DNA of 64,000 nt from Streptomyces sp. YIM 121038 (GCF_006088715.1 NZ_CP030771.1:558001-622000), one strand, 5' to 3'. Positions 41,133 to 49,370 are shown, counted from the stretch's first letter. Made by a program: numbers and translations. The notes: generated by a model not told the origin, from the letters alone.

Positions 41133-42146
41133 ATGGTGTTCAAACGACTGCTCGGCTCGCTCGGTGTGGGCGGCCCCTCGGTGGACACGGTGCTGGAGCC
41201 CGGTGCGGCACGGCCCGGCGGACCGGTGCGCGGGCAGGTCCACCTCCAGGGCGGCAAGGCGGACTTCGACATCGAGCACATCACGCTGGAGCTGGTGGCC
41301 CGGGTGGAGGCCGAGCACGAGGGCGGGGAGCACGAGGGCTTCGTGGTGTTCGACCGGAGCACGGTCGGAGGCGGCTTCCGGCTCGGCGAGGGGCAGCACC
41401 ACAGCGTGCCCTTCTCCCTGGCCCTGCCGTGGGAGACACCCGTCACGGAGCTGTACGGACAGCACCTGGGCATCGTGCTCGGCGTGCGCACCGAGCTGGC
41501 CGTGGCGGGCGGCAAGGACAAGGGCGACCTGGACGCGCTCGCCGTGGGCCCGCTGCCGGTCCAGGAGGCGGTCCTCGAGGCGTTCGGACAGCTCGGCTTC
41601 GGCTTCAGGTCCGCCGATCTGGAGCTGGGTCACATCGGCGGCACCGGCCAGCAGCTCCCCTTCTACCAGGAGCTCGAACTGACCCCCGCCCCGCGGTACG
41701 CCCAGGCGGTCAACGAGATCGAGGTGACGTTCCTCGCCCACCCCGGCGGCGTGGAGGTGGTCCTCGAGGCCGACAAGCGCGGCGGTTTCCTCTCCTCCGG
41801 GCACGACGCGGTCACCCGCTTCACCGTCGGCCACGACGGCGTCGAGCACCAGGACTGGAACGCGGTGGTGGACGGCTGGGTGCGGCAACTCGTCGAGCAC
41901 CGGGCCTCGTACGGGAGCCACTCCTTCCACGACGCCCACGCTTCCCACGGCTTCCACGACACCGGTCACGGCCACGACACCGGTCACGGGCACGGCTCGC
42001 AGCACCGCTCGGGGCCGGGCATGGGCACCGTCGTCGCCGCGGGAGCCGCCGGGCTCGCGGTCGGTGTCGTCGGCGGCATGGTCGCGGCCGAAGTCGTGGA
42101 CGAGGTCGGGGACTTCTTCGAGGGGGACGAGGAAGAGGAAGGCTGA
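41133..42146 (+). CDS. Spo0M-like sporulation control protein
   Basis: A 337-aa protein. Residues 1-245 match the arrestin-like Spo0M family: MVFKRLLGSLGVGGPSVDTV, PGGPVRGQVHLQGG, VPFSLALPWETPVT. A C-terminal tail is unusual: a His/Gly-rich run (HDAHASHGFHDTGHGHDTGH) followed by a glycine/alanine hydrophobic patch and an acidic end DFFEGDEEEEG. In Bacillus, Spo0M influences entry into sporulation. AAGGAG lies 11 bp upstream of the ATG. The promoter carries a BlaI-type operator. Confidence 0.88.
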   Translation: MVFKRLLGSLGVGGPSVDTVLEPGAARPGGPVRGQVHLQGGKADFDIEHITLELVARVEAEHEGGEHEGFVVFDRSTVGGGFRLGEGQHHSVPFSLALPWETPVTELYGQHLGIVLGVRTELAVAGGKDKGDLDALAVGPLPVQEAVLEAFGQLGFGFRSADLELGHIGGTGQQLPFYQELELTPAPRYAQAVNEIEVTFLAHPGGVEVVLEADKRGGFLSSGHDAVTRFTVGHDGVEHQDWNAVVDGWVRQLVEHRASYGSHSFHDAHASHGFHDTGHGHDTGHGHGSQHRSGPGMGTVVAAGAAGLAVGVVGGMVAAEVVDEVGDFFEGDEEEEG

Positions 42147-42158
42147 TGAGAGCCCGGT

Positions 42159-42193
42159 GGGGGAGCCCGGTGCGGCGCGCCGGGCCCTCCCCC
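42159..42193. terminator. Bidirectional terminator, spo0M / M56 gene
   Basis: GGGGGAG pairs with CTCCCCC and CCCGG with CCGGG, with a 2-nt bulge and a 9-nt loop. It sits in the 85-bp convergent gap. Confidence 0.65.
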
Positions 42194-42231
42194 GTTGACA
42201 CCGAGCCCCCCTGTCGGCGCGGCCCCGCCCG

Positions 42232-43167
42232 TCACAGGGGCGTGGCCGCGTGCAGGATCAGCACCATCGTCACCGTCGAGTTCGCCGAGGACATGGCCGA
42301 GGCCACCGTCCCCACCGCCGCCGTCCACGCGGCGAGCCCGACGGAGGTGAAGACCGAGGGCCAGCTGCGGGCCGTGGGCGCCGGGCGCAGCAGGGCCGCG
42401 ACCCGGCGCGGGACGGGCCCCGGGGCGGCGAGCCCGGCGAGGGTCGGGGCCGGGGCGCCCTTGGAGACCAGCGCGGCCTTGCCGATCGCGAGCGCCACGG
42501 ACCTGCGGTCGCCCACCGCTTGGGCGGCTTCCTCGTCGGCCCACCGCTCGGTGGTGTACGAGACGGTCGTCCGCAGCGGGCGCAGGAAGGGGTTGGCGCG
42601 GGCGGCCAGCTGCACCGCGAGCAGATGCCGGTGGTGCCGGGCGGCGAGGTGGGCCCGTTCATGGGCGAACAGGGCCCGGCGCTGCGGCGCCTGGAGGCAG
42701 GACAGCAGGCCTCGGGACACCACGATCCGGTCGCGCGCCCTGCCGCCGGGCAGCGCGTACGCGTACGGAACGCGGTCGTCCAGGACCACGACCGTCGTGC
42801 CGGGGGCGCCGGTCAGCGCGCGGTGGGCGCGGCGGCGCACCCGGCGGTGCCGCCACAGGGTGCGTCCGCATCCCGTGGCCACCGCGAGGAGGACCGGGAT
42901 GGCCAGCTTGCCCACGACCTCCTCCCCCGGCACGGCCTCGCGCACCTCGGGATCCGACCAGCCGTCGGGCAGCGGGTTGCCGGGCAGCTGCGCCGTGCCG
43001 ACCACCATCAGCAGGCCCAGGCTGACCGTGCTGCAGGTCGCCATCACCACGGCCACGCCGGTGAGCAGCCGGGTGGCGAGACGCGGGTGCAGCCGCTGCT
43101 CGGCGAGGCGCGCCACCGGCCAGGCCGTCAGCGGGAGCACCAGCGGCAGAAAAATGAAGACCCCCAT
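42232..43167 (-). CDS. M56-family membrane metalloprotease (BlaR1/MecR1-like, no penicillin-binding domain)
   Basis: A 311-aa membrane protease. Helices lie at about 2-18, 35-57 and 88-103. The zinc site is HERAH (169-173) in ALFAHERAHLAARHH, with a downstream acidic ligand likely in TTERWADEEA (about 206-213). A C-terminal helix follows at about 280-305. It resembles the zinc-protease half of BlaR1/MecR1, but the extracellular beta-lactam-sensing domain is absent; the signal is therefore something else. It is 6 bp downstream of the BlaI gene in one operon, so it is the expected protease that relieves BlaI repression. Confidence 0.9.
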   Translation of the reverse strand: MGVFIFLPLVLPLTAWPVARLAEQRLHPRLATRLLTGVAVVMATCSTVSLGLLMVVGTAQLPGNPLPDGWSDPEVREAVPGEEVVGKLAIPVLLAVATGCGRTLWRHRRVRRRAHRALTGAPGTTVVVLDDRVPYAYALPGGRARDRIVVSRGLLSCLQAPQRRALFAHERAHLAARHHRHLLAVQLAARANPFLRPLRTTVSYTTERWADEEAAQAVGDRRSVALAIGKAALVSKGAPAPTLAGLAAPGPVPRRVAALLRPAPTARSWPSVFTSVGLAAWTAAVGTVASAMSSANSTVTMVLILHAATPL

Positions 43168-43173
43168 CAGGCG

Positions 43174-43578
43174 TCAGTCTTCCCGCCCCGTCTCGGCGTC
43201 GCGCAGCAGGTCCCGCAACACCCGTTCGTCCTCGGCCGACAGGGTCGTGACGAAGCTGGCGAGGACCGCTTCGCGGTCCTGCTCCCCGTCGAGCACCTTG
43301 CGCATCTTGTGCGCGGCGAGCCCGGCCTCGTCCGATGCCGGGGTCCACACGAACGACCGGCCCATGCGCTCCCTGGTCACCGCCCCCTTGGCGAGCAGCC
43401 GGGTGAGGATCGTGATCACGGTGGTGTACGCGAGGTCGCCGCCGAGGCGGTCCTTGACCCAGGCCGCGCTGACCGCCTCCCCGGCCTCGCGCAGCGAGGA
43501 CAGGACGAGCAGTTCCAGCTCGCCCTGCCCGCGCCGCCGGTGTCGCGCCGCGGGTCGACCGCGTCCGCCGTCCGCCAT
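43174..43578 (-). CDS. BlaI/MecI/CopY-family repressor
   Basis: A 134-aa winged-helix repressor: GELELLVLSSLREAGEAVSA, VKDRLGGDLAYTTVITILTR (recognition region), LAKGAVTRERMGRSFVWTPA and a C-terminal dimerisation part. BlaI proteins bind TACA/TGTA dyads and are inactivated by cleavage triggered by the partner M56 protease, encoded next in the operon. AAGGGAG precedes the ATG. The same dyad occurs 153 bp upstream (43731), and in front of the 36.1-kb and 41.1-kb genes, suggesting a local regulon. Confidence 0.92.
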   Translation of the reverse strand: MADGGRGRPAARHRRRGQGELELLVLSSLREAGEAVSAAWVKDRLGGDLAYTTVITILTRLLAKGAVTRERMGRSFVWTPASDEAGLAAHKMRKVLDGEQDREAVLASFVTTLSAEDERVLRDLLRDAETGRED

Positions 43579-43730
43579 GCTGAGCTCCCTTCGGCCCCGG
43601 GCCCCGTATGCGTACCCGTACCCGTCGCTTCCCGAGGCGCGCGCACATCGTACTGATCGGCGCGGGAGCGAACGGGCCGTCCCGGCCGGATTCCGCCGTG
43701 GGTGGGCGCATACCGCAGCGACCCTCACTT

Positions 43731-43744
43731 CTACATTGCTGTAG
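43731..43744. promoter_or_regulatory. BlaI-type operator 2 (between blaI operon and second TerD unit)
   Basis: CTACATTGCTGTAG in the context ACTTCTACA..TGTAGATTC, nearly identical to operator 1. It lies in the divergent region between the blaI-M56 operon and the membrane protein-TerD unit and could serve both, allowing autoregulation. Confidence 0.72.
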
Positions 43745-43802
43745 ATTCTTGTTCCCGGGGCCGACCCATCGGTCCTTCGACCGTTCAACTCGGGAGTCGA
43801 GC

Positions 43803-43859
43803 ATGGGAGTTTCGCTGTGTGGAGGCGGTTCCGCGCCGGTTTTCGGGGCCTGTGGCTGA
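43803..43859 (+). CDS. 18-codon ORF resembling a TerD start (relic or leader)
   Basis: ATG after CTCGGGAG opens MGVSLCGGGSAPVFGACG and stops. The first residues match the TerD start [13 protein letters not shown] at 36838. It could be a leader peptide or the relic of a TerD gene. It overlaps an in-frame GTG (43852) that is an alternative start of the next gene. Confidence 0.3.
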   Translation: MGVSLCGGGSAPVFGACG

Positions 43860-43923
43860 CAGCGATGCCTCACGACGAGACGCGCCGGGAGCGCCGCTGC
43901 CGCCGGGCCCGCCGGAGACCGGC

Positions 43924-44559
43924 GTGACCCTTCGTCTGCGCCCGGAGGACCGGGCCGACTTCGCGTGGGTCCTCGCCCTCGCCCTGGACGTCACGGAGAT
44001 CCGCACCGCCCTCGCCCGGTCCCCGGTCGCGCCCGACACGGCCCGGCTCCGGGCCGGGGCGCTGGCCGAGGCGGACGGGATCGCGGCCGCGGCCGCCGAC
44101 GAGTACCGGACGTATCTGCGCGCACGCGCGGCCGTGATGCCGCCGCCCGCGCCCGCCGCCCCGCCCGCCGGGACATCGCCCACCGACCGGGGCGCCGGGG
44201 CCCTCCTGCCCGCCCTCGGTGTGCTCACCCCGCTGGTCTCGGCGGTCGCGGCCGCGGTGTTCCTGCTCTCCGGGTACGGGCTCCGCCTCGCCGCACCCCG
44301 GAGCCAGGCGGCGACGACGCTCGTCACCGCGGGCTGGGTGTGCGCTCTGGTGGCGGCGGTCAGCGCCGGCGTGGGACTCTGCGCCCTGCTGGTGGCGGCG
44401 GTGCGCGACCGCACGCGACCGCCGTCCGAGCATCCCCTGCCCGTGCGCAACCCGGCAGCGGAACGGGCCCGTGCCGCCTGGCACCAGGCGCTCCTGGACC
44501 GTGGTCTGCTCCCTTACCTGCGCGGTCGGCTCACCGTCAGCCCGCCTCCCGCGGACTGA
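43924..44559 (+). CDS. Membrane protein paired with TerD (paralogue 2)
   Basis: A 211-aa protein with two membrane helices at about 92-115 and 128-155. It is paralogous to 36102-36725 (EYRTYLRARAA before the helices; ERARAAWHQALLDRGLLPYL near the end). The start is ambiguous. GTG 43924 has CGGAG upstream and fits the paralogue's length; GTG 43852 is in frame. A DNA segment TGCCTCACGnCGAGA at 43866, matching the paralogue's start, is out of frame here, hinting at a frameshifted N-terminus. The TerD gene follows after 42 bp. Confidence 0.7.
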   Translation: MTLRLRPEDRADFAWVLALALDVTEIRTALARSPVAPDTARLRAGALAEADGIAAAAADEYRTYLRARAAVMPPPAPAAPPAGTSPTDRGAGALLPALGVLTPLVSAVAAAVFLLSGYGLRLAAPRSQAATTLVTAGWVCALVAAVSAGVGLCALLVAAVRDRTRPPSEHPLPVRNPAAERARAAWHQALLDRGLLPYLRGRLTVSPPPAD

Positions 44560-44601
44560 CCCCGTACCCCCTCACCACATCGACGAAAGGCGGCACTTCC
44601 C

Positions 44602-45195
44602 ATGTCCACTCCCGTGAATCTCACCAAGGGCCAGCAGATCAGCCTGAACAAGGCCGACGGGGGCGCGCTCACGGCCGTACGCATGGGGCTCGGCTGGCAG
44701 GCCGCGCCCCGCAAGGGCTTCCTGGCGAAGCTCACCGGCAGCCGCGAGATCGACCTCGACGCCTCCGCGGTGCTGTTCAGCGCGGCGGGGCAGCCGGTCG
44801 ACGTGGTCTTCTTCCAGCACCTCGTGAGCGACGACGGCTCCGTCCGCCACACCGGCGACAACCTGGTCGGCGGCGCGGGGCAGGGCGGTGACGACGAGGC
44901 GATCCTCGTCGACCTCGCCCGGGTCCCCGCCCACGTCGACCAGATCGTGTTCACCGTGAACTCCTTCACCGGGCAGACGTTCGCCGAGGTGGCGAACGCC
45001 TTCTGCCGTCTGATCGACGAGTCGACCGGCCGGGAGCTGGCCCGCTACACCCTCACCGGCGGCGGCAGCCACACCGCCCAGATCATGGCGAAGGTCCACC
45101 GCACCCCCTCCGGCTGGCAGCTGAAGGCCATCGGCGAGCCCGCGTCGGGGCGCACCTTCCAGGACCTGCTCCCGGCGGTCGCGCAGCACCTGTGA
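44602..45195 (+). CDS. TerD-family calcium-binding stress protein (paralogue 2)
   Basis: A 197-aa TerD protein: MSTPVNLTKGQQISLNKADG start, EIDLDASAVLF (about 49-59) and DDGSVRHTGDNLVGGAGQGG (calcium loops). An insert (QAAPRKGFLAKLTGSR, about 33-48) before the first loop is absent from TerD 1 and is typical of the Streptomyces tellurium-resistance subgroup with GLGW-x-n-IDLDAS. It follows the membrane partner at short distance and is likely under operator 2. It converges on the P450 with 11 bp between stops. Confidence 0.92.
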   Translation: MSTPVNLTKGQQISLNKADGGALTAVRMGLGWQAAPRKGFLAKLTGSREIDLDASAVLFSAAGQPVDVVFFQHLVSDDGSVRHTGDNLVGGAGQGGDDEAILVDLARVPAHVDQIVFTVNSFTGQTFAEVANAFCRLIDESTGRELARYTLTGGGSHTAQIMAKVHRTPSGWQLKAIGEPASGRTFQDLLPAVAQHL

Positions 45196-45206
45196 GCCGT
45201 CGGGGC

Positions 45207-46436
45207 TCAAGGGCGTAGCCGTACGGGGAGCTCCTTGTGGCCGTTGGAGATGAAGGAGTCCAGGGGCCGCAGCTCCTCGGCGGGGACGGCGAGTTCGATG
45301 GCGGGGAAGCGGTCGAAGAGCGCGCGCAGGGCCGTGGTGACCTCCAGGCGTGCGAGCGGGGCGCCCAGGCAGAAGTGCGCGCCGTGCCCGAAGGCCAGAT
45401 GGTCCTTCAGGGCGCGGGTGACGTCGAAGGCGTCGGCGCTCGGGCCGTGCCAGTCGGGGTGGCGGTTGGCCGCCGCGTAGGAGGCGAGGATCGCCTCGCC
45501 CGCCGCGATGGTGCCGCCGCCGGGCAGGGGGATGTCGGTCAGGGCGTAGCGCAGGGGCAGGTGGGCGACCGCCGGTTCGTGCCGCAGCGTCTCCTCGACG
45601 ACGTCGTGCCACCCGGCGCGGCCCGCGCGGACGTGGTCGAGTTGCCCGGGGCGGGTCAGGAGCGCGGTGACGGCCTGGTCGATGACGTTGACGGTGGTCT
45701 CGTACCCGGCGCTGATCATCAGCGTCAGGGTGCCGCGCAGTTCGTTCTCGGACAGGCGGCTGCCGTCGCCCTCGTCGTCGCGCACGTCGATGAGCAGGGA
45801 CGTCATGTCGTCACCGGGAGCGGCCCGCTTGGCGGCGATCAGCTCGTCCACCGTCGCGTACAGGCGGGCGGTGTTGGCGGTGGCCTCCTCCGTGGTGAGG
45901 GTGGTGTCGAAGACGCCGTCGACCAGGGCCCGGAAGGCGGGGCGCCGCGCTTCGGGGACGCCCATCAGATGGCCGATGACACTGATCGGCAGCGGGTAGG
46001 CGAGGTGTTCGCGCAGGTCGACGACCTCGCCGCCGGGCGCCTTCGCCCTGGCGGCCAGGTCGTCGACGAGACGGGTGACGACGTCCTCGACGGCCGGAGC
46101 GAGCGCCGCGATGCGGCGGGCGCTGAAGGCCGGGGCGATCATGCGCCGCAGCCGCCGGTGATCGGCTCCGTAGGCGGTGAACATGTTCTCCACCGCGATC
46201 CACAGCGCCAGCGGCCAGGTCGCCACGGTCCTCTCGTACGCGGGCCAGTGCGCGCGGGCGTTCTTCGACACGTCGGGGCTGGTGAGCAGCGTCTTGAGCA
46301 GGTCGGGGTCGGTGACGGCCCAGGCCGTCACGCCGAGGACGTCCACGCGGACCGCGGGCCCGTGCGCGCGCAGGCGCCGGTCCTCGGTGTGACGCTGGTT
46401 TCCGGTCGGGTCGAGCACGATCGGCTGGGCGGTCAT
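45207..46436 (-). CDS. Cytochrome P450 (CYP107-like)
   Basis: A 409-aa bacterial class I P450. The I helix is SAGYETTVNV (a Tyr where His is common), ExxR is ETLR, and the haem loop FGHGAHFCLG carries the Cys ligand. MTAQPIVLDPTGNQRHTEDR is a typical start of CYP107/105-type enzymes. The ATG is preceded by GGAGA. Neither a ferredoxin nor a biosynthetic cluster is adjacent, so the substrate is open. A terminator-like hairpin (46505) lies upstream. Confidence 0.93.
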   Translation of the reverse strand: MTAQPIVLDPTGNQRHTEDRRLRAHGPAVRVDVLGVTAWAVTDPDLLKTLLTSPDVSKNARAHWPAYERTVATWPLALWIAVENMFTAYGADHRRLRRMIAPAFSARRIAALAPAVEDVVTRLVDDLAARAKAPGGEVVDLREHLAYPLPISVIGHLMGVPEARRPAFRALVDGVFDTTLTTEEATANTARLYATVDELIAAKRAAPGDDMTSLLIDVRDDEGDGSRLSENELRGTLTLMISAGYETTVNVIDQAVTALLTRPGQLDHVRAGRAGWHDVVEETLRHEPAVAHLPLRYALTDIPLPGGGTIAAGEAILASYAAANRHPDWHGPSADAFDVTRALKDHLAFGHGAHFCLGAPLARLEVTTALRALFDRFPAIELAVPAEELRPLDSFISNGHKELPVRLRP

Positions 46437-46504
46437 ACCGGTCTCCTTCAGCGGCGGAAACGAGGCGCAAACCGCCAGGCTATGCCGCCCGGGGCGAGGG
46501 GCGC

Positions 46505-46535
46505 CGCTCCCCCGGCGAGGATGGCCGGGGGAGCG
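46505..46535. terminator. Terminator after secreted peptidase-like hydrolase
   Basis: Perfect 12-bp arms 46505-46516 (CGCTCCCCCGGC) and 46524-46535 with a 7-nt loop. It lies downstream of the hydrolase stop at 46590. Confidence 0.75.
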
Positions 46536-46589
46536 CATGGCGCCCGCCCCCGCCGGTCGCTCCCCGCTCGACGCGGACGTGACGGCCGG

Positions 46590-48068
46590 TCAGTCCGTGC
46601 GGCCGAGCAGGTAGGCGTCGATCCTGTGCCGGGGCTCGGGGAGGCTGTAGAGCCAGTGGCCCACGGTGTCCACCGTGTACAGCGACGCGTTGGGGAAGGA
46701 CCGCGCCATGCGGCGTGCCCCGGCCAGAGGTGTCGCCATGTCGTCCGTGGCGTTGACGACGAGGACCGGCGGCAGCTCGCCCCTGGTACGGGCCGGCCGG
46801 GGCTTGGGCGGGACGGTCCAGCCCTGGCAGGCGAGGACGAAGTCCAGGGCCTGGGCGTTGTAGCGGACGTGCGGGGCGGCCTTCGCCACGCGGTCGCGGA
46901 TGGCCCGGTAGTGGGCGTAGTCCCGGATCCGGTAGTCCTCGTCCCGGCACAGGACGAGCCGTGCGACGGGGTCACCCGCGCTGCTGGTCCAGTTGACCTT
47001 GCCCTTTCCGGTGTGCAGCGCGGCGAGTTGGCGTGCGGTCCCCTCCGGGCTCCAGCCGCTGAGTGCCGCGCTGAGGAAGTCGGACAGCTGGTCGGCGCTG
47101 ACCTTCCTGCGCGTCGGCCCCGTGCTGCCGGGGTCGCGGAGTGTGCCCGCGTCGGCGCGGGCGAACAGCGTGTCCGTCACGGCCGCGAGGTCCTTGCCCT
47201 TGAGGGCGCAGGAGGCGTTGCGCACGCACCAGGCCGCGACCCGCTCCAGGGTGTTGTTCAGGGAGACGCTGCCGTCCATGAGGGTGCGCTCGGCGCCGGG
47301 CCGGTCCGGGTCCATCGCGCTGTCGAGGGCCAGGGCGCGCAGTCTGTCGGGGAAGAGCCGGGCGTAGCGCTCGCCCAGGAACGTGCCGTACGAGTGGCCG
47401 ATGAAGCTGATCCTGCGTTCGCCGAGGGCGGCGCGGATCGCGTCCATGTCGCGGGCCACGCTCTCCCCGTCCATGTGGGCGACGAGCGGTCCCGTGCGCC
47501 GCAGACAGCTCTGCGCCAGGCGGCCGTTGAGGGTGCGAAGGCGCTGGAACTCGGCCGCGTCGCGGGGGCGGGCCGGGATCTCGTCGAGGATCGACTCGTC
47601 GCAGCGGGCGCCCCCGCTGCGGCCGGTGCCGCGCGGGTCGAAGCCGACCATGTCGAAGCGTTCGCGGACGGCGGGGCCGTAGCCGTCGTACGGATCGTCC
47701 GCGTAGAGCGCGTCGTCGGCGCCGGGCGCGCCGGGGCCGCCCGGGTTCGACATCAGGACGCCGATCCGCTTCGCGGGGTTCGATGCCGGGTAGCGGGCGA
47801 CGAAGAGCCCGATCTTCTTCCCCTGCGGCTTCGACCAGTCCAGCGGCACCTTGACGGTCGCGCACCGGGCCTTGGGGCTCGGCGGATGACCGGGCGGGTT
47901 GCCTTCCCGGGGGCAGGGGCCCCAACTGATCGACGAGGAAGGGGCCGTGGCGCCCGACGCGTCCCGTGCGACGGCGGCGCCGGGCGCGCCCAGGGAGGCG
48001 GTGGCGGTGACGCCCAGGGCGAGCAGCGCGGTGAGGCCGCGTCGTCTCGCGGGTGAGTGGGTGTTCAT
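46590..48068 (-). CDS. Secreted alpha/beta hydrolase, tripeptidyl aminopeptidase-like
   Basis: A 492-aa exported enzyme (signal to about residue 35, AVA-RDA) resembling SLPD/tripeptidyl aminopeptidases (S33). ISWGPCP and KVPLDWSKPQG at the start are diagnostic, NPGGPGAPG is the oxyanion region, and VGFDPRGTGRSGG follows. The nucleophile is S226 in GHSYGTF, the acid is in VNATDDMATP and the histidine in TVGHW. It probably trims N-terminal tripeptides from extracellular proteins. A tandem-repeat region lies upstream. Confidence 0.9.
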   Translation of the reverse strand: MNTHSPARRRGLTALLALGVTATASLGAPGAAVARDASGATAPSSSISWGPCPREGNPPGHPPSPKARCATVKVPLDWSKPQGKKIGLFVARYPASNPAKRIGVLMSNPGGPGAPGADDALYADDPYDGYGPAVRERFDMVGFDPRGTGRSGGARCDESILDEIPARPRDAAEFQRLRTLNGRLAQSCLRRTGPLVAHMDGESVARDMDAIRAALGERRISFIGHSYGTFLGERYARLFPDRLRALALDSAMDPDRPGAERTLMDGSVSLNNTLERVAAWCVRNASCALKGKDLAAVTDTLFARADAGTLRDPGSTGPTRRKVSADQLSDFLSAALSGWSPEGTARQLAALHTGKGKVNWTSSAGDPVARLVLCRDEDYRIRDYAHYRAIRDRVAKAAPHVRYNAQALDFVLACQGWTVPPKPRPARTRGELPPVLVVNATDDMATPLAGARRMARSFPNASLYTVDTVGHWLYSLPEPRHRIDAYLLGRTD

Positions 48069-48130
48069 GCGCGTCACTGTGGCGGGTGAGCGTGATGAGG
48101 CGTCTATGTCCTCATGATGAGAACGTAACA

Positions 48131-48335
48131 ACGCGGCCGCGTCGTACGCGCGTTGTGGGATGGCACCGCACGACGCGGCCGTGTCGTACGCGCGTCGCGG
48201 GGCCGCCCGACGCTTCGGCGTCGTCGGCGCGCTGCGGGATGGGACCACGCGACGCGTCGGCGTCGTACGCGCGCTGTGGGGCACCACCGCGCGACGCGCC
48301 GGGCCGCGCCGCACGGCCCCACGACGCGGCACCGC
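48131..48335. repeat. 42-bp intergenic tandem repeat, about five copies
   Basis: Units begin at 48131, 48173, 48210, 48252 and 48294 (spacings 42, 37, 42, 42). The shared start is ACGCGGCCGYGTCGTACGCG and the second half resembles TGYGGGATGGSACCRCGCG. Units 3-5 are more diverged. It occupies most of the 308-bp gap between the peptidase-like gene and the 87-aa gene. No real ORF is supported through it. Confidence 0.78.
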
Positions 48336-48376
48336 CTGCCCCACCGCGCGACAGCACGGGAGTCGCCGGGCGAGGC

Positions 48377-48640
48377 CTATTCCGTCTCGGCCGGCCAGTT
48401 CTGTCGCCAGAGCCCGCGGCCCACGATGTGCTGGATCTCCTGCACGAACTCCCGGCGCGCCTGCTCCGAGACGTGTCCGCGCGCGACCAGCCAGGTGAAC
48501 CGGCCCCGGCTCTCCACCGGGATCACGACCCTGCCGCCCGGCAGCTGGTCCACGAACTCCATGTCGAACTCCGCCAACGGCTCACCCGACTCACCCGACT
48601 CGCCCGGCTCACCGGCTAGCTGCGCGTGCTCGTCTGCCAT
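48377..48640 (-). CDS. Conserved-type small hypothetical protein
   Basis: An 87-aa protein with an N-terminal low-complexity part (LAGEPGESGESGE from a 9-bp repeat) and a folded-looking core: VVIPVESRGRFTWLVARGHV and FVQEIQHIVGRGLWRQNW. No known motif. It follows an XRE regulator in the same direction with 152 bp between, so they may be a unit. Confidence 0.6.
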   Translation of the reverse strand: MADEHAQLAGEPGESGESGEPLAEFDMEFVDQLPGGRVVIPVESRGRFTWLVARGHVSEQARREFVQEIQHIVGRGLWRQNWPAETE

Positions 48641-48792
48641 TCCAGCCCCTCACAGCCACACTCGTCACCGCCGCACGGCCGCAGCCGTGAGCGGTTGGTA
48701 TCCGACTGCGCCCCCCAGGCGGCGGATCACCGACTGTGCCACACCGGGCCTGGGGCGGGCCAGAGCGAATCGCCGCGTACGAGCGCCCCGTG

Positions 48793-49209
48793 CTACCCCG
48801 GCGCGCCCTCGCTCCGCGCGCGCCTGCGGGCGAACGTCTCGGCGATGTCGGCCAGTTGCCTGCGCTCGGCGTCCGTCATCTCCTCGATGTGCGCGGCCAG
48901 TACCCGTGTCGTACGGTCCTCGCTCCACACGTACGAGGTCATGCCGAGGAACTGCGCCGCCGCGGCCTCCTGGAGCACGCGCAGCGGCAGCGCGAGACCC
49001 ACCGCCAGGGCGCGGAGCAGAGCCGGGGGCGGGGCGTCGATCGGCCGCCCCTTCTCCACCTTGGAGATCCATCCGAACCGGGCCCGCTCACCGGCCTCCG
49101 GATCCACGGACCGGGCCTCCAGCTCCCGGAGGCTGATGCCCAGCTCGGCCCGGCGCTCGCGCACCAGGTCGTTGAAGTCCATCCGTTCCTGCTCGCCCAT
49201 GACGCTCAT
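48793..49209 (-). CDS. XRE-family helix-turn-helix regulator
   Basis: A 138-aa protein. Residues about 8-80 form an XRE helix-turn-helix (DLVRERRAELGISLRELEAR, ISKVEKGRPIDAPPPALLRA). A C-terminal helical part has MTDAERRQLADIAETFARR. Several ATGs are possible (49209, 49200, 49182); the last follows GCAGGAACGG. It is divergent from the phage-like gene at 49371, as phage/ICE repressors often are. Confidence 0.8.
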   Translation of the reverse strand: MSVMGEQERMDFNDLVRERRAELGISLRELEARSVDPEAGERARFGWISKVEKGRPIDAPPPALLRALAVGLALPLRVLQEAAAAQFLGMTSYVWSEDRTTRVLAAHIEEMTDAERRQLADIAETFARRRARSEGAPG

Positions 49210-49370
49210 CCTGCCTGCTCGTCGGCCTGCCCATGCCTATGCCGTGAGACGCGGAAACGCCACCCCCGCGCCAGGGGGCGAATCCGGAAAGCACTGTGTG
49301 TCCGCGTAGACATCCTGTATACGAGAAGAGCACATCCGAGGGGCAGTCAACGCCGACGAAAGAAGTGCCG

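Noticed and set aside
42232..43578. Beta-lactam resistance regulator pair
   Set aside because: Although BlaI/M56 proteins are related to BlaI/BlaR1, the protease has no penicillin-binding domain and no beta-lactamase gene with the operator is seen. The S12-type hydrolase at 17921 lacks the dyad.
48069..48344. Extension of the peptidase-like frame through the 42-bp repeat
   Set aside because: The signal peptide at 48068 marks the real N-terminus; the repeat-encoded arginine/alanine-rich text has no protein character.
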